64,000 bases of DNA, taken from positions 235,674 to 299,673 of the forward strand of contig JASANG010001056.1 of the NCBI GenBank assembly GCA_030248215.1. The letters run 5' to 3'. The position numbers and the translations under genes were made by a program. The stretch's first letter is position 1. Each line of letters opens with the position of its first letter. The stretch comes from Enoplolaimus lenunculus. Its lineage: Eukaryota > Nematoda > Enoplea > Enoplida > Thoracostomopsidae. Below are positions 23,497 to 35,085 of this stretch, one piece after another. The notes under the pieces are model-generated. The model was not told the DNA's origin and did not search any database. It saw only the letters and a program-made list of their open reading frames with translations.

Positions 23497-24440
23497 AGCC
23501 CTATAAAGTGTACCTATAAAGTTATAATCGTATAAAATTACTTAGCTAACGGGTAAAAAGTGCTGAACCAAAATGGAAAATTTCGTGCACTTTCTGGTAG
23601 GAGTTTTTTGACCGTAGCTACTGAAGGCCACGTTCGTTTGCCAAATCCTTTGGCACAGATATTCCCGACGGACCAGGATATCAGTGTACAAAATTTAAAC
23701 GAAATAGGTCTGATGTTACATGAGTACCAACATGCAAACTAAACTGGAAATACGCACTTGAGAAGCGCGAACCATATATATGAACACTATCGTGTTCATA
23801 TGATTCCGTACTGTCTAAAATTTATTAAAAGCACAAAAATCATATCACTTCGAATCGTTTTGAATTGTATAATGAACTTCGCTGCACGCTTATCCTTTTT
23901 GACCCGCACCTTGAATTGACACAGCGAACTCATAGTCACTCAAAACTTTGAATTTCTTCACATTAACTTTCAACCTTGGTTTGAACGTTGGATCCGAGAT
24001 TGTGTCATAGTCGTTATGCTAAGGTGACATTCAGTGTCTTTAATTATTTGCGCGTCAATTAAACTTTTTTATTAACAGACTGGTGGATTTGTAAAAAATT
24101 TGAAAATTTATAGTCGCGTGCATTTAGCTTAAGACACAACAAAGGTTACATTGCAAAAATCATTCGCTTTTTAAAGCAAACTCGTTTGATTTCGACGATG
24201 AATTTGTATGTCAGTGGAAAGTTTAATGCCGCAATTACATGCTTGATAGCGGCGGTTAGTGACTACAGCTACCAGTGAATATAACAAATTGGAATTTGTG
24301 TAAATCAATGATTCACCTCTATTTAATTGTTTATCTGCTTGCGCCTTAAGTTTTACCACTATAAGTCTTGTATCATCTTGATATCTGTAAAGCATACTTA
24401 TGTGTATTAGCGTGACTTTTTTCGCTCGACTTCAACAGAG
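23497..24440. other. Spacer after the minisatellite
   Basis: About 0.9 kb of AT-rich sequence; no gene or repeat family recognised. Confidence 0.4.
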
Positions 24441-24880
24441 TACTGTAGTTACCGGTATAAAAGGTGGTAATAAGAGGCGGTCCCCATTTTGAGTCTCAAT
24501 CAATAGGAGTCCGTATTCCTAAAGAGTCCGTACGGGTTAGAGTCCTTAAACTATTTTCAGAGTATATAAATGTCAATCATCCGTAATTGTAGCACATAAA
24601 TGACTCCAGGGCCAAATATAGTTTAATTCGAGACCTCAAAGTATACTTTAGTTTTGAAAGTTCATTCCTACGTATAACCTTGCATTATCGCTCATGCTTT
24701 TGATACAAGACAAACGTTTAATTCAACGGATAGTTGCTATACCGTATATATCAGTAACAAAGAGTGGCGGAGGGCGGGTGAAAAATACATAACAGTCCGT
24801 AAACCGAGTAACAGGGGTGTTCGCTCTGCAGAGGCCAAATAAATATCAGCACCCCTCTCTTTATTCGGGTCACTGCAGTA
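24441..24880 (-). mobile_element. Family C element C2, complete
   Basis: Left end TACTGTAGTTACCGGTATAA and right end TTATTCGGGTCACTGCAGTA form the inverted pair, both bounded by TA. About 440 bp, no ORF. Orientation is opposite to C1 and C3. A short CTTAGGCTTAGG patch, perhaps a family A scrap, follows at 24905-24930. Confidence 0.7.
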
Positions 24881-27429
24881 GGATAATATTTTAGAATATT
24901 TTTCGATTAGGCTTAGGCTTAGGTTGGGCTTATGATTAAACATTTGTTCTACGCATAGATTCTAAAGGGTGACTCGATCGCTTGATTCTCCGATACGCCG
25001 ACACAATGTGTGTGATATTGTCAGGGACAAGCTTCCCTTAGGTTGCGATTTTACGGTTAATTCAATGTTACTCGCATTACTATTGGTTTTCACAACTTAT
25101 CCGTAATATCAATCTGTGTTGTAAATAACTATGCTGTATGTTTATTGTGTGCCTGCACCCAACTTAGAGGTTTGTATATGCTAAGCATTAGCTCAAATTT
25201 AGCACTCAACGTCCGTAAGTATTCTGAACCTGCCGTAATAAATCCGTTTTTGTTGGAGTCAGGACCTGAACTGTTTAGCGAAATGGAATACTCAACTTGG
25301 TTAGAATTTGGTAGCATTGTTTTTCTTCAACTGCCTTAATGCATTCTGTCTTGTGTATTATTCTTGGTCATGACCGTTCTTTGTTACCGCCCTCTCGGTT
25401 TATCGCTGGGATTCCTACTAGAGAAAATGGCTAGGAGACGATTAGAATTTGTTCGGATATTAACTAGACGTTTTGACACCTCCCAGGTGTCACCTGCGCG
25501 TTTTTTTGACTACTGAAGAAGATTCTTGAGCTCCGCATAATAGAACCAACATTACTCCTCCGTAACGGTAATGAGGTATTTAAGTAGCGACAAAATCCAG
25601 AAATGTGAGTTAAGGGATGCCCGAGTTAGGAAGCCTGGCCCTTTTGGCGTATTCTTGTATATACGTATATACATATTTGTTAACTCACGTATTGCTTTTT
25701 ATGACACTGTGCGTTAGTATATGTAATAAGCTGTGAGTTACGTAGTAAGGAGATCCTAACTCAGGGTTTGTATCACCCCTTAGACGCGTTGTCTTCCCCC
25801 TCCCCCTCACAGCCACTTAGGAACTCCGCATTTAGCTCTCTAAGGGCGAGCAGACGGTCCGTGGGCGGACTTGAAATTTAAAGTATTTTCACCGTTAAAT
25901 TTATAAGTAGGTATTTACTTGTTCCCGTATGCGGAAGGGAGGATTTCCCTTAGTATGGTCCTCAAACGGCGAGACCTTTTTGTTTCTCCGTTTTGAGCTC
26001 TTTCTTACTCGCTGTCTCCTTTTGAGCCCTCAAATTTGACTAGGTCATGTTACTTGCACGATTTGACTAGCGTTTGTTGACTAGAACTTTCCGACTAGAA
26101 TCGACTAGATATCACTCTGCTGCTTTCAATCAGAATCTAGTGTATTTGCTCTTAGGATTACGCGTAAGGAAACAGGGCAGAAGATTTTGAAAAATAACGG
26201 TAATTACACACGTTTGTGCTGGCAAACTACCCGGGGGTGAGGAAACGGCCGAATGCTAATTCTGGGGTCCACAGACGCATTGTCGAGTATCGTGGTCCGA
26301 ATCTTGCGAACTTAGGATTTTAGGTGAACCCTGCGTAAGCCTCGTTTTAACCTACGCATAGTTTCTACTGAAAGTTGGGTCCAGCCCCTGTGCTCACCGG
26401 AATTTGACTAGAGTAAATTGATTGTATGCAGTCGACTAGATATACACTCGCATTTCACTGCATAGGCGTTATGGGAGGGATAATGAGCATTGGTACTCTG
26501 AAGGGTGAAAAGAGGGGTCTGCAGGACCCGAACAGCCAGAAATGGCTAGGTATGGCTTCTCGGATTATTGAGATGCCGTAAACGCCCCTGGCGCACTGTT
26601 AGTAAAATGTACATTCACATTCATGCTCGGTTCCCGACCCGCACCCCTTGTTGAGAAAGCTTTGAAATTAAGCGTAAATGAAATTGTACGTTACAGGCAG
26701 CAGGAAATTGTACACCAAAGCGGGTGCTCAATGCGAGGAGTAGAAAGGGGGTTAGCAGGTTTTGGTATGCAGAAAAAGTAGGGTCGGGCCTTCCGACTAT
26801 GGCTTAGGATGTCGTAAACTAGCTTAGGGACGCGCAGGAATTCTCCTAAAGGGTCGCCCCTTGTGAGTTAAGCAGCGTACTCAAAACAGTGTGTCATTAC
26901 GCCTCAGGCTATTAAGCGGATGCCATCGAGGCCTTAGATTACCAGTAGACAAGGGCCCGCCCGCCAGCAACTATCCCCACCCCAGTATAGCCGCAGCGCC
27001 TCACAGCCCGTTAAACACCTTTCCGTTGAAATCTGAGTTTTCAAAATACGTACGCGCGGCCCTGTTCAAAGCAGCTACACTCAAGAGAAATACGACCACT
27101 AGCCGGCAAACATGAGAAGGGAGTTTCAGCCCAGAACGTAGGAGACGCGATGCACACTGCAGGGGGAAGACGGTTATAGGTGGTTTCGGATTTCAAAATT
27201 TTGAATTTCAGAGTTTTAGTTTTGGAAAGTCTCGCTTCGGTTTAAGGGGGTAGTTCGTATTGGATCGAGGGGTTAAAAGTGTTCTCAGACTTAGGACGCG
27301 CTTTATGGGGTATAAAAAGTTTGTGTTTTGCGCAGGCTTAGCGGGAATTGTAGAAGGAAACTGAGCAGAGTGACGGTTTGTGATGTTTTAGGACGATTGA
27401 CTTTGGGTAGGGTGGCTGGTTGTTTTCAA

Positions 27430-28790
27430 TTTTCAGGCCTGGAGCTGGCATTTTCGGGTTCGGCACGCCGGATCGGCTGAGTAAGCCGTCCCGGCTGCCG
27501 TTTCAGACCAACCAAGGTTTTGCGACAAATTTGGGAATTTTGTGGGCACTAATTTGTTGAAATATTATTATAACTTGGGGCTCCCGGGGTTTTAAAATCG
27601 GTTCCAATTATTTTAGGCCCGTTATTTTAGCAGAGAAAGCCGCTCCGAACCTGCGCTATTAGAGGACAAATCTGGAAATTTAGGACAAATTTAGGCAGCA
27701 CATACTGGTTGCGGAGAGGGTTTCCTAGGTGAATACGATTTTGATTTTCTAAAATATAGTGCGGAGACCGGTGCCAGACACTTACCCGTATTGCACCGAC
27801 TAAGCAAACTATCCCAGTCATAGCCCGCAATGCGACAGTTAAAAATTTATAGACTTTTGAACATTTTGAAATTTTGTGTATGTACGTCCGGAGGCCCGGG
27901 TCCGAAAAATGCAATTTTCACTTTTCCAAGATCGGACGTTAAAATTTGTACTGTTCAACTCAGCTCGCTGAGATGATCAAGAAAACCACCCCGAACCTTA
28001 TCCGGAAACCAATAGATAACAAGTTATGGGCCTCTGAAGCTTTCGAGATTTAACTTGTACACGCTTTTACGGATCCCGGTCCAAAAACGCGATTTTCACT
28101 TTCCGGGGTTGGGCGCTGAAATTGGTATCAATCGATTCAGCTTAGCGAGCTGGCTAAGAAAACCACCCCAAACCCTGTCCGCAAATCCATGCATAAGGAG
28201 TTATGGTCAATCAAAGCTTTTTAAGATTTTACGTGTACACACTATACGGACCGGAGCCTGAAAAATGCGATTTCCACTTTTTCACGATCCACCATAAAAA
28301 TGGGTACCATTCGATTCCGTGCATCGCGCTGAGCAAGAAAACCACCCCAAACATGGCCCGCAAACCCAAAGTTAAAAAGTTATGGTTAATAAAAAATTTC
28401 GAAATTTTGTGTGCACATGATTTACGGATACGGCTCCGAAAAATGCGATTTTCACTTTTTCGGGGTGCGATGTTAAATTTGGTACCACTCGATTTCCCGC
28501 ATTCTGCCGAATAAGAAAATTACCCCGAACAGTGTCCGCAAACGAATACCTCAAAAGTTATGGCCGGTTGAGGCTTTGGAAATTTCGTGTTTTTAGCACT
28601 TGGCCAGTGAGATTTGGAAGTTGTGATTCTCAGTTTTCTGGAGTCTACTATCGAAATTGGGACCATTCAATTCAGCGTATAGTCTCGGGCAGTAAAACTA
28701 CCCCGATTAGGGTCCGCTGATGGATATTTAAGGAGCTATGGCTCGTTGGCATTTTAGAATTCTGCACGTTATACTTGAAAGGAATGATCT
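27430..28790 (+). repeat. Diverged 178-bp tandem array, 7-8 units
   Basis: Anchor words AAGAAAACCACCCC and variants recur at 27634, 27802, 27979, 28156, 28335, 28513 and 28693, spacing 168-180 bp. Each unit also has AAAATGCGATTTTCACTTTT, a GTCCGCAAACC-type word and AAAAGTTATGG. Units are well diverged from each other, so the array is old. Confidence 0.85.
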
Positions 28791-29451
28791 CAGTTACCAG
28801 GCAGACAATTTCTCAAGACCCCCGTTTTCAAAATAGCTACCCCTGCATGTATGAATCATAGCCAGACCAAGAACCCATACGAAATTTGTTTCCTTTAAGG
28901 CCTCGTGTTGGAGTCTGTGACTGTCAGTCAAATTTTTAGCAGGAGAGCATGAAAAATAACTTAGGTAAAATGCAGGTATACTGGTTTACAACGCTGGTCA
29001 GGATTTTCGACAATTTACTCTTGATAAACTTACTTGTTAAATCTGACAACCTGTATAAGGGATTCGTGGCCTAAGATTTTTACGTTCACATATGAACGCG
29101 TTGTCTAACCTAAATCTTTCTAATAATGTATTGCCTTTTTAATTGTTGTGTCTTGCTTTTTACTGCCATTGTATTTTATCATATACCTGACTTGTGATGC
29201 AGACCCCCATTCTATCAGGAATTCGTGCACGTAAATAGTTTCAGCATGATTTCTTAGGTAGCAAGGGACGCCCTACAACAAAAGCTGCACGTGGTTCTTG
29301 TGATTTGAGTGAGAGTGTGGGAGAAGATCCTGCCCCAACCTCTTTCTGCTCCTGTACTGTGTAATATATTGTGCCCAGGCCCTGAGTAGGGGTAATCCAC
29401 GTTGGCCCCCTTACGACTTCTCACTTGAAAATTAAACACGGGGCGATGTAG

Positions 29452-29627
29452 CCAATCGCAGGTTTTTGCGAATTTACCAAATGCTCACCTCTCATTGGTT
29501 AGCTGACACTGCGAGATTTTTGTCCAATAAGATAAGATTATGATGTCTGTTTCTGGGGCGCGCTGATTGGTCGAAATTTGGGCCTCGCGCACTATATAAG
29601 AGCGGTGCACAGGCTGAACATTCAGTT
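29452..29627 (+). promoter_or_regulatory. CCAAT/TATA/initiator promoter
   Basis: CCAAT boxes at 29452 (+), 29494 (-), 29524 (+) and 29566 (-), then TATATAAG at 29593-29600 and TTCAGTT at 29621-29627. The A of TCAGT at 29624 is 31 bp from the first T of the TATA box, the standard distance. The initiator TCAGT is the form best known from arthropods. Downstream there is no long ORF; the likely product is a short or non-coding transcript. Confidence 0.7.
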
Positions 29628-29954
29628 CAGTTTGAGATTTTTCGGTTTTTGCTCGCGTGCTCGAGCCGCGACAGCAAACCGATCTCTCTGCACACGGAGG
29701 CGACTTAGTGTGCACGAGAGTTTCGGGGCGCTGATGCAAGGGGGGGTTATGCGCGTTTCGCGCAGGGGTAAAATTTTCTAAGAATTTTAAGGGGCGGCCC
29801 GGTTAGAATTTTCTGGCTACACAAAGGGGGTGTGGGTAAATTTTTGGGCTAGAATTTTGCCTGTCGTTGGCGACAACGCTGGTGTAAGATTTTTGGTACA
29901 AATTTTAAGGGGGAAATTTAATTCACGAAATCTGCGCGAAAGTGCTACTTAGAC

Positions 29955-29960
29955 AATAAA
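29955..29960 (+). terminator. Polyadenylation signal within the 25-31 kb block
   Basis: AATAAA about 330 bp downstream of the initiator; would end an R-like transcript of roughly 350 bases. Confidence 0.45.
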
Positions 29961-32188
29961 TACACGGAAAACAAGCACTTTTAGGAATAACCTAGACATT
30001 CGCAGGTTGATTGTCTGCTTGACAGGGAAGCCAATACAGCCTAATGCTAAGCATTTAGGAAATGTCAGACAAAAGAGCTAAGACCCTGTCGCTCAGAAAA
30101 TTTCAGTGTACCCCGTGATTTAGGGCGATTCTAGCCAGGCCCCATGAAACTAAGCATTAATACTTGGTCACCCGCTTGACAGTCAAACTGCTAAATGTGC
30201 AGCCTGTGAAAACTCAAGCTTAGGGCTATAGAACTGCGCTACACTCGGAGACAGACACGGCTTAAATAATCAAACCTCAATGTGGGACCTTCTTGGAGAA
30301 TCTGATAGGTTTAGAACTTGGGGTCTAATGGGGACTTAATAATTTTCCAGCAACCCCCCCTTTAAACCTTTCGGCTTACATGTGCAGCTTTTCAGGACTA
30401 ATCTGTTACAATCAGCGGTGTGTTCTACCTAGTGTAGGTGTATGAGATGGAAGGTTTTACGCTTAAGTGGAGCATGTTGACACGCCTAAGAATACCCAGA
30501 GGGACGCCTGTGGGTTAGCTTGTTTCAATAGTAGAACGCGCCGCCCTATGACATAATTTACACTGGGAGTAAATCGCCAGTGGTAAGACATAGCCCTTAC
30601 TTAGGTGACCCATGAGGTATAATAGGGTTAACATCAGCGTGTCTGGAGTTGGCAACTTTTTCTTATAGCAATTACTACTAAGTTCTAAGCTTAGCTATTT
30701 TCAACCTACTTAATTTAGCACAGGCGACGGAAGCACTATCAGTTGCAGACTAAGCCAAGTAAGGTATCTTACGTTAGAAAATAATTTTGCTGTACATAAC
30801 TGTACAAATTTATAATAAACCAAAACTTTAAACTTTGTTTAGTCCTGAACCTAGAGCGCTCAATAGATTCCTGGCCTAAGAGCCATGGCTAAAAACTAAA
30901 ATAAACTATAGAGCTAAAAGAGACTCGAGCTTTCAAATGATTATGAAAATTCCATGACTATCGGAGTCTCAAGAAATGAACAAACAGCCCTGGTTCGAAT
31001 CAGTGGCAAGTAAAATCAATTAAAAACCTCAAAGGCTAGGATCGATCCGCCTTTCTATCTAAACGGTCTTTGACCAAGAAAAGCAAAATTCGGTTGAACC
31101 GACCAATTTCTAGGACTGAGGCTAATGTTAAGCCATCCCCATGACCGAGTATCATTAAGCCTAACCATGAAAAATAGTTGTGAGCACACAGTTGTACTAA
31201 AATTCACGGAGAGAAAACTAACTGTTGCTGGTGCGGCCTACTTACACGCACTCGGGGGTTCGCTAGAGCTTAGAGCATAGGCAGGCTTAGGCGTACGACG
31301 ATATCGGGATTTTGTGACTCTCAAAACCTGATATCACGCCGGGGGACCGTCATCCTCTAGTCAAGTAGCTTAATTTGGCAGATCCACGGCCTCGGACACC
31401 CGTGAGAGTATCATCTCGGATTCGTCCGCAGGGATACTCGTTGATCGTACCCGTAACAATATTGAAGAAAACTTCGTGAGCGAGAACCCTATTAATAAGT
31501 ACGTATTTTAGTATTATCGCAAAACGTTTCTTGGTTAACGCATTAAGGGTCTACCATACCGTTGTCTGGCTACTCGCATGATATATGGTGTAATTCTTTG
31601 AGCACAAATCCTACGCTCAATAATGGGCTGAGTTTTTTTAAATTAATTTGCAACAATAAACTTTTATAATTTCAAAAATCCACATTTGGCAAGCAACTAC
31701 CAACTTTAAGTCACTTTCACAGTTGCACCTATTTTCACTGCGTTCCAAATCATTCATTTGTACGTAAAATTAGATACAGTCGATCGAATGTATAGCTGCT
31801 GCTTCGCTGTACTCGGACAGCTCAAAGCGCTGTGCCCGTTTTCATTATTGGAAGAGGGCACGTGCTCCCGAGGATCATCTATTTCTCTGTCATCATTGCA
31901 ATGCACGGGCTTAAAGTGCGTATTTTCGTGATAGAAAGACCGGATACTGGACTAAAATTAGTTGAATAAACCTACAATTTTAATTTAGCACAGACACAGA
32001 ACTTCTTATTAACAAATAACCGCTAAACCATTGTATATGAAAACAAACCGCACACACGTTATAGGAAAATAGCTAAAAAGTCTATTTTTATGCTGCGTTT
32101 TATAACAAAAACAACTACCTTAACTAGAACGATATTACTGTTGCAAGTTCCATTTTACGAGAATTTGAAATTCTTTTCTGATAAATCA

Positions 32189-32194
32189 TTTATT
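32189..32194 (-). terminator. Polyadenylation signal of the opine dehydrogenase gene
   Basis: AATAAA on the gene strand about 60 bases past the stop codon. Confidence 0.55.
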
Positions 32195-32252
32195 AACACT
32201 GCATTAATTGCATAGCTAGTCAAACGAGAAAATAAGTATTTTAATTTTTCAT

Positions 32253-33377
32253 CTAAGTCATCCATTTAGCGAGTCGTTGATGCATTTGTTCCACCGTTTC
32301 GCCATCTTTGACCACATGATCAAATTTACGTTTGACTTCCAACCTATGACCGACCAGAGTTTCTGCGGACAATATCATTGCGTCACAAACCGGCGTCGGG
32401 ATTTGATAGCGAGCTGCAAGTAGCCGCACAATTGGTATCAGTATATAGCACATATCTTCAGATATATACCGGTTGTCTAGACTCGGTGGACCTGGAAAAT
32501 ACGCGTGGCCTTCGTCGTTGTGTAAAATATCATAAATATTATCGGAGCCGGTTTTGCCGTACCACCCTTTGTAAATTTCAACCGCAGGTAACGTTTTAAA
32601 TCCAAGTGCTTTTGCTACATTTTGTCGTTCTCGATCAATAGCTTCAACGACTCGGCAAACCGACGGTGAGCATGACTGGCCGTAGAACGAATATTTTCCC
32701 TGAGTGGCTTCAATCCAGCCTGCATTATAAATTGTCGGAGGCGGATGTAACATCATGTTCATATTGCAAAATGCTGCTTCGATAACATTTGAACTTTTGA
32801 TTAATTTCAACGGAAACAACGGTTCAATGATTGCGAACACTGTATCAGTCGCCTCCGATGGATATACACCTGTGTTTAACTGCTTTTTAATGTCAGAAAT
32901 AAAAGTTTTGTTTCCACTCAGCTTGCGACACGCGTACGGTATACTGTCTGTATCGACAAAGTATAACTGTTTTTCGGCAGCCAAACCCTTATCACTGATC
33001 AGCTTTGCGTACTGAAGCGCAGCAAAATTACCAGGCATTGAAATTAAAATTTGATTTGGTTTCATATACGGTAGTGCAAGATCAAATATTGGAACTTGTC
33101 CGAACGCCGGGACAACGATCATAACCACTTCGCCAAATTCAATTGCATCTTTAATTTCAGAAGTTACCAGGTCTAACCTTGCTTCTCCCGCTACAACCGC
33201 TTTAAATCCAGCTTCTTCGGCAGCTGCAATAACGACGTTATCGGCTTTTTGAATAGGTTCAATCGCTTGTTTAAAATCTGGATGTTCATACAGCGCAACG
33301 TTGTGTTTCATTTGCGCCAAATGAAATGCAATTGAAAATCCTGCATTGCCAGCGCCTAACACTGTTACTTTAACCAT
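32253..33377 (-). CDS. Opine (octopine-type) dehydrogenase
   Basis: Cytosolic NAD(P)H-dependent enzyme that reductively condenses pyruvate with an amino acid to an opine, keeping glycolysis running without oxygen in many marine invertebrates. 374 residues, intact and intronless. An N-terminal Rossmann domain begins KVTVLGAGNAGFSIAFHLA (glycine-rich loop at 8-13); the C-terminal opine dehydrogenase domain has MMLHPPPTIYNAG with His211 and RYISED with Arg303 and Asp308. In scallop octopine dehydrogenase the catalytic residues are His212, Arg324 and Asp329; the Arg-Asp spacing of five is the same. Start ATG is in a strong context (accaccATGG). The amino-acid substrate (arginine, alanine, glycine or taurine) cannot be read from the sequence. 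Lack of introns, unlike the K2P and globin genes, may mean a retrocopy, transfer from bacteria, or simply an intronless family member. Confidence 0.92.
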   Translation of the reverse strand: MVKVTVLGAGNAGFSIAFHLAQMKHNVALYEHPDFKQAIEPIQKADNVVIAAAEEAGFKAVVAGEARLDLVTSEIKDAIEFGEVVMIVVPAFGQVPIFDLALPYMKPNQILISMPGNFAALQYAKLISDKGLAAEKQLYFVDTDSIPYACRKLSGNKTFISDIKKQLNTGVYPSEATDTVFAIIEPLFPLKLIKSSNVIEAAFCNMNMMLHPPPTIYNAGWIEATQGKYSFYGQSCSPSVCRVVEAIDRERQNVAKALGFKTLPAVEIYKGWYGKTGSDNIYDILHNDEGHAYFPGPPSLDNRYISEDMCYILIPIVRLLAARYQIPTPVCDAMILSAETLVGHRLEVKRKFDHVVKDGETVEQMHQRLAKWMT

Positions 33378-34417
33378 GGTGGTGTTTATTGTTTCAGTTA
33401 CGCTGCTTTTGGTGCTATTTATTTATTTAATTAAATTTTAGATTCGACTTGAAACAACTCCAATAAACAATTGGTTGGTTGAATTTTAAAGTTGACTTTA
33501 AATATTTAGCTTCAACTGCTTTAACATAAATTTAGAAATACGTCACTGAGGGAAAACAGCAGAATAAACCTTTGAAGCAGGGTGTAATCGTATATCCGTT
33601 TCCACTCCCGTTTCCAGTAAATATCAATGTCCGTTTCCGTTATGAAATACCGGAAATTGGGTTAGTTTTACACTAAAAATTAGTTATTAATCACTTGTAT
33701 ATCTCACATTTTTTCATTAAACATCTGCAGAAATTGCTTAAAATAAGATCTAAATCACGAAATTCATCTAAAATCTAAAACACTCCGGTGGATCCGACAC
33801 TTTTTCTTTTAAAATTTAGAAAGTCATAAGAATATTTGCCCGCCTCAATTCTGTTGACGGAAAAATAATACATCATTGACACTTTTTTACTTCAATATAC
33901 GTTTTCCATTATTGTTGTTGTGCTCACTATTCGTTTCCGTTATTTTTAATATCCGTTTACACTCCGCGCTGAAATATTTATATAGAATGGTAAATTATAC
34001 ATAATAATAAATGTGAAATCCTGGTGGAAATCAAACTCAATTTAAAACCTTTTCCGCCAGCACCTTCGCTCAGACTTTAAAACCACCACATAGTTTTTGT
34101 TTCAATTGAGCTGTTCTAATGCTGGATTTAATTAAGTTTTAGAGTCAAAATTTACAGCGATTATTTGGAAAAAGACACAATAAAACATTGGAATATGTCG
34201 TCAAGTTTTGTGTTCTTGGACCCTTAAAATAATCAACAAAACTCGCAACACATGTTAATTTTAAAATTACTTTGCCAAAATCTCGGCACTTGGAAGTTCT
34301 GAGAGTGAGATCTTGAGCGGGAGTAGCAAATGTTATAAGCTAAAATGGTCAAATTGGCCCAAAACTTTACTATGTGATATTTTGTCTTTAAAGTTGCTAA
34401 ACGACACATATCTAGTA
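33378..34417. other. Upstream flank of the opine dehydrogenase gene
   Basis: No gene. Pyrimidine-rich words TATCCGTTTCCACTCCCG (33593) and TATCCGTTTACACTCCGC (33949) recur in the same orientation about 355 bp apart, bounding what may be an old mobile element. Core promoter motifs are not evident. Confidence 0.35.
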
Positions 34418-34669
34418 CTCTGTAAATTCCAGTGAGTTGATTTTAACTCAGAATGAGTTGAATCCGCTCAGAATTCTGAGCTATGAATTAGGTCTTTCAG
34501 AACTCAAAATTATGAATTGATTGAGCTCATTCTGAGTTAATTAATCAACTCAGCCTGATTAAAACCAGCTCAGAGCGAGTTGACGTTTTCTGTTTATTAA
34601 CTCAGAAACTACCAGAAATGACTAGTTGGCTCTCTGAGTTGTTTAATCAAGTCTTCGGAATTTACAGTG
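34418..34669. mobile_element. Family E element E3
   Basis: Begins CTCTGTAAATTCCAGTGAG, ends CGGAATTTACAGTG, flanked by TA at 34416-34417 and 34670-34671. GAGTTGA and TCAACTC words fill the interior. Full-length like E1. Confidence 0.75.
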
Positions 34670-34885
34670 TAACGCCTCGGAAACTTTAACACAAAGCTCT
34701 GCCGTTCCAAAGAGTGAGTACGTGAGGTAATGGTATTGTTGGCGGGTTTAGCGAGCTAACTGAAATTCTGGCGTCTAAGTGTATATGTTATTGGGTAATT
34801 TAAGAGCTTGAGGCAGATGTTGAACGTTTGAATTTTGAGATCCCTGTAAACTTGCTCTTGCTCCATCACATATTTTATATATAGC

Positions 34886-35085
34886 GGCCAAGGTAAGTAC
34901 CGGGGCGGAACAGTATTATAAGCATATCTCTAAGCCTAAGCCTAAACCTAAGCCTTAATCTAAGCCTGAGCATACTCCTAAGCCTAAGCCTAAGCCTAAG
35001 CCAACCAAAAACATTAGACTAAAGCTTAAGCTTATTGTTTTCTAGTCCCACAGGAAAACGTTCCGCCCCTGATATTTACATGGGC
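34886..35085. mobile_element. Family A element A5 with target duplication
   Basis: GGCCAAGGTAAGTACCGGGG at the left, CCCTGATATTTACATGGGC at the right, flanked on both sides by ATATATAGC (34877-34885, 35086-35094). The core contains four uninterrupted CCTAAG units near 34978-35002. Orientation opposite to A7. Confidence 0.8.

Larger units (their letters stand above)
25350..31600. mobile_element. Probable giant LTR or other retroelement remnant, non-coding
   Basis: A 6-kb block of visibly higher GC than its surroundings and without any long reading frame. In order: repeated GACTAG words (26.0-26.5 kb), a 178-bp tandem array (27.4-28.8 kb), CCAAT boxes, TATA and initiator (29.45-29.63 kb), and AATAAA 330 bp past the initiator. 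This order matches U3, R and U5 of a long terminal repeat; no gag or pol was seen, so a solo repeat or a broken remnant is likely. Ends are estimated from composition and no flanking duplication was found. A non-coding RNA gene is the main alternative. Confidence 0.35.

Noticed and set aside
21978-23519. Long open frames on both strands with repeating LVSPQR, NGWFHP, VGVKPT or NRWGET
   Set aside because: They follow from an 18-bp repeat whose length is divisible by three. All frames are open equally, with no signal peptide, no codon bias and no splice or promoter context.
28055-28720. Several 60-100 codon frames
   Set aside because: They lie in the 178-bp array, shift frame from unit to unit and share no protein pattern.
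30900-31030. tRNA gene suggested by GGTTCGAATC near 31000
   Set aside because: No A box at a fitting distance and no stems that close; an isolated B-box-like word.
33593-33975. Fold-back element with TATCCGTTT ends
   Set aside because: The two words are direct, not inverted, and only about 18 bp match; too little for a confident element.
34978-35002. A chromosome end or healed telomere
   Set aside because: Hexamer runs are only about four units long, occur in both orientations across the window and are enclosed by inverted ends and target duplications.
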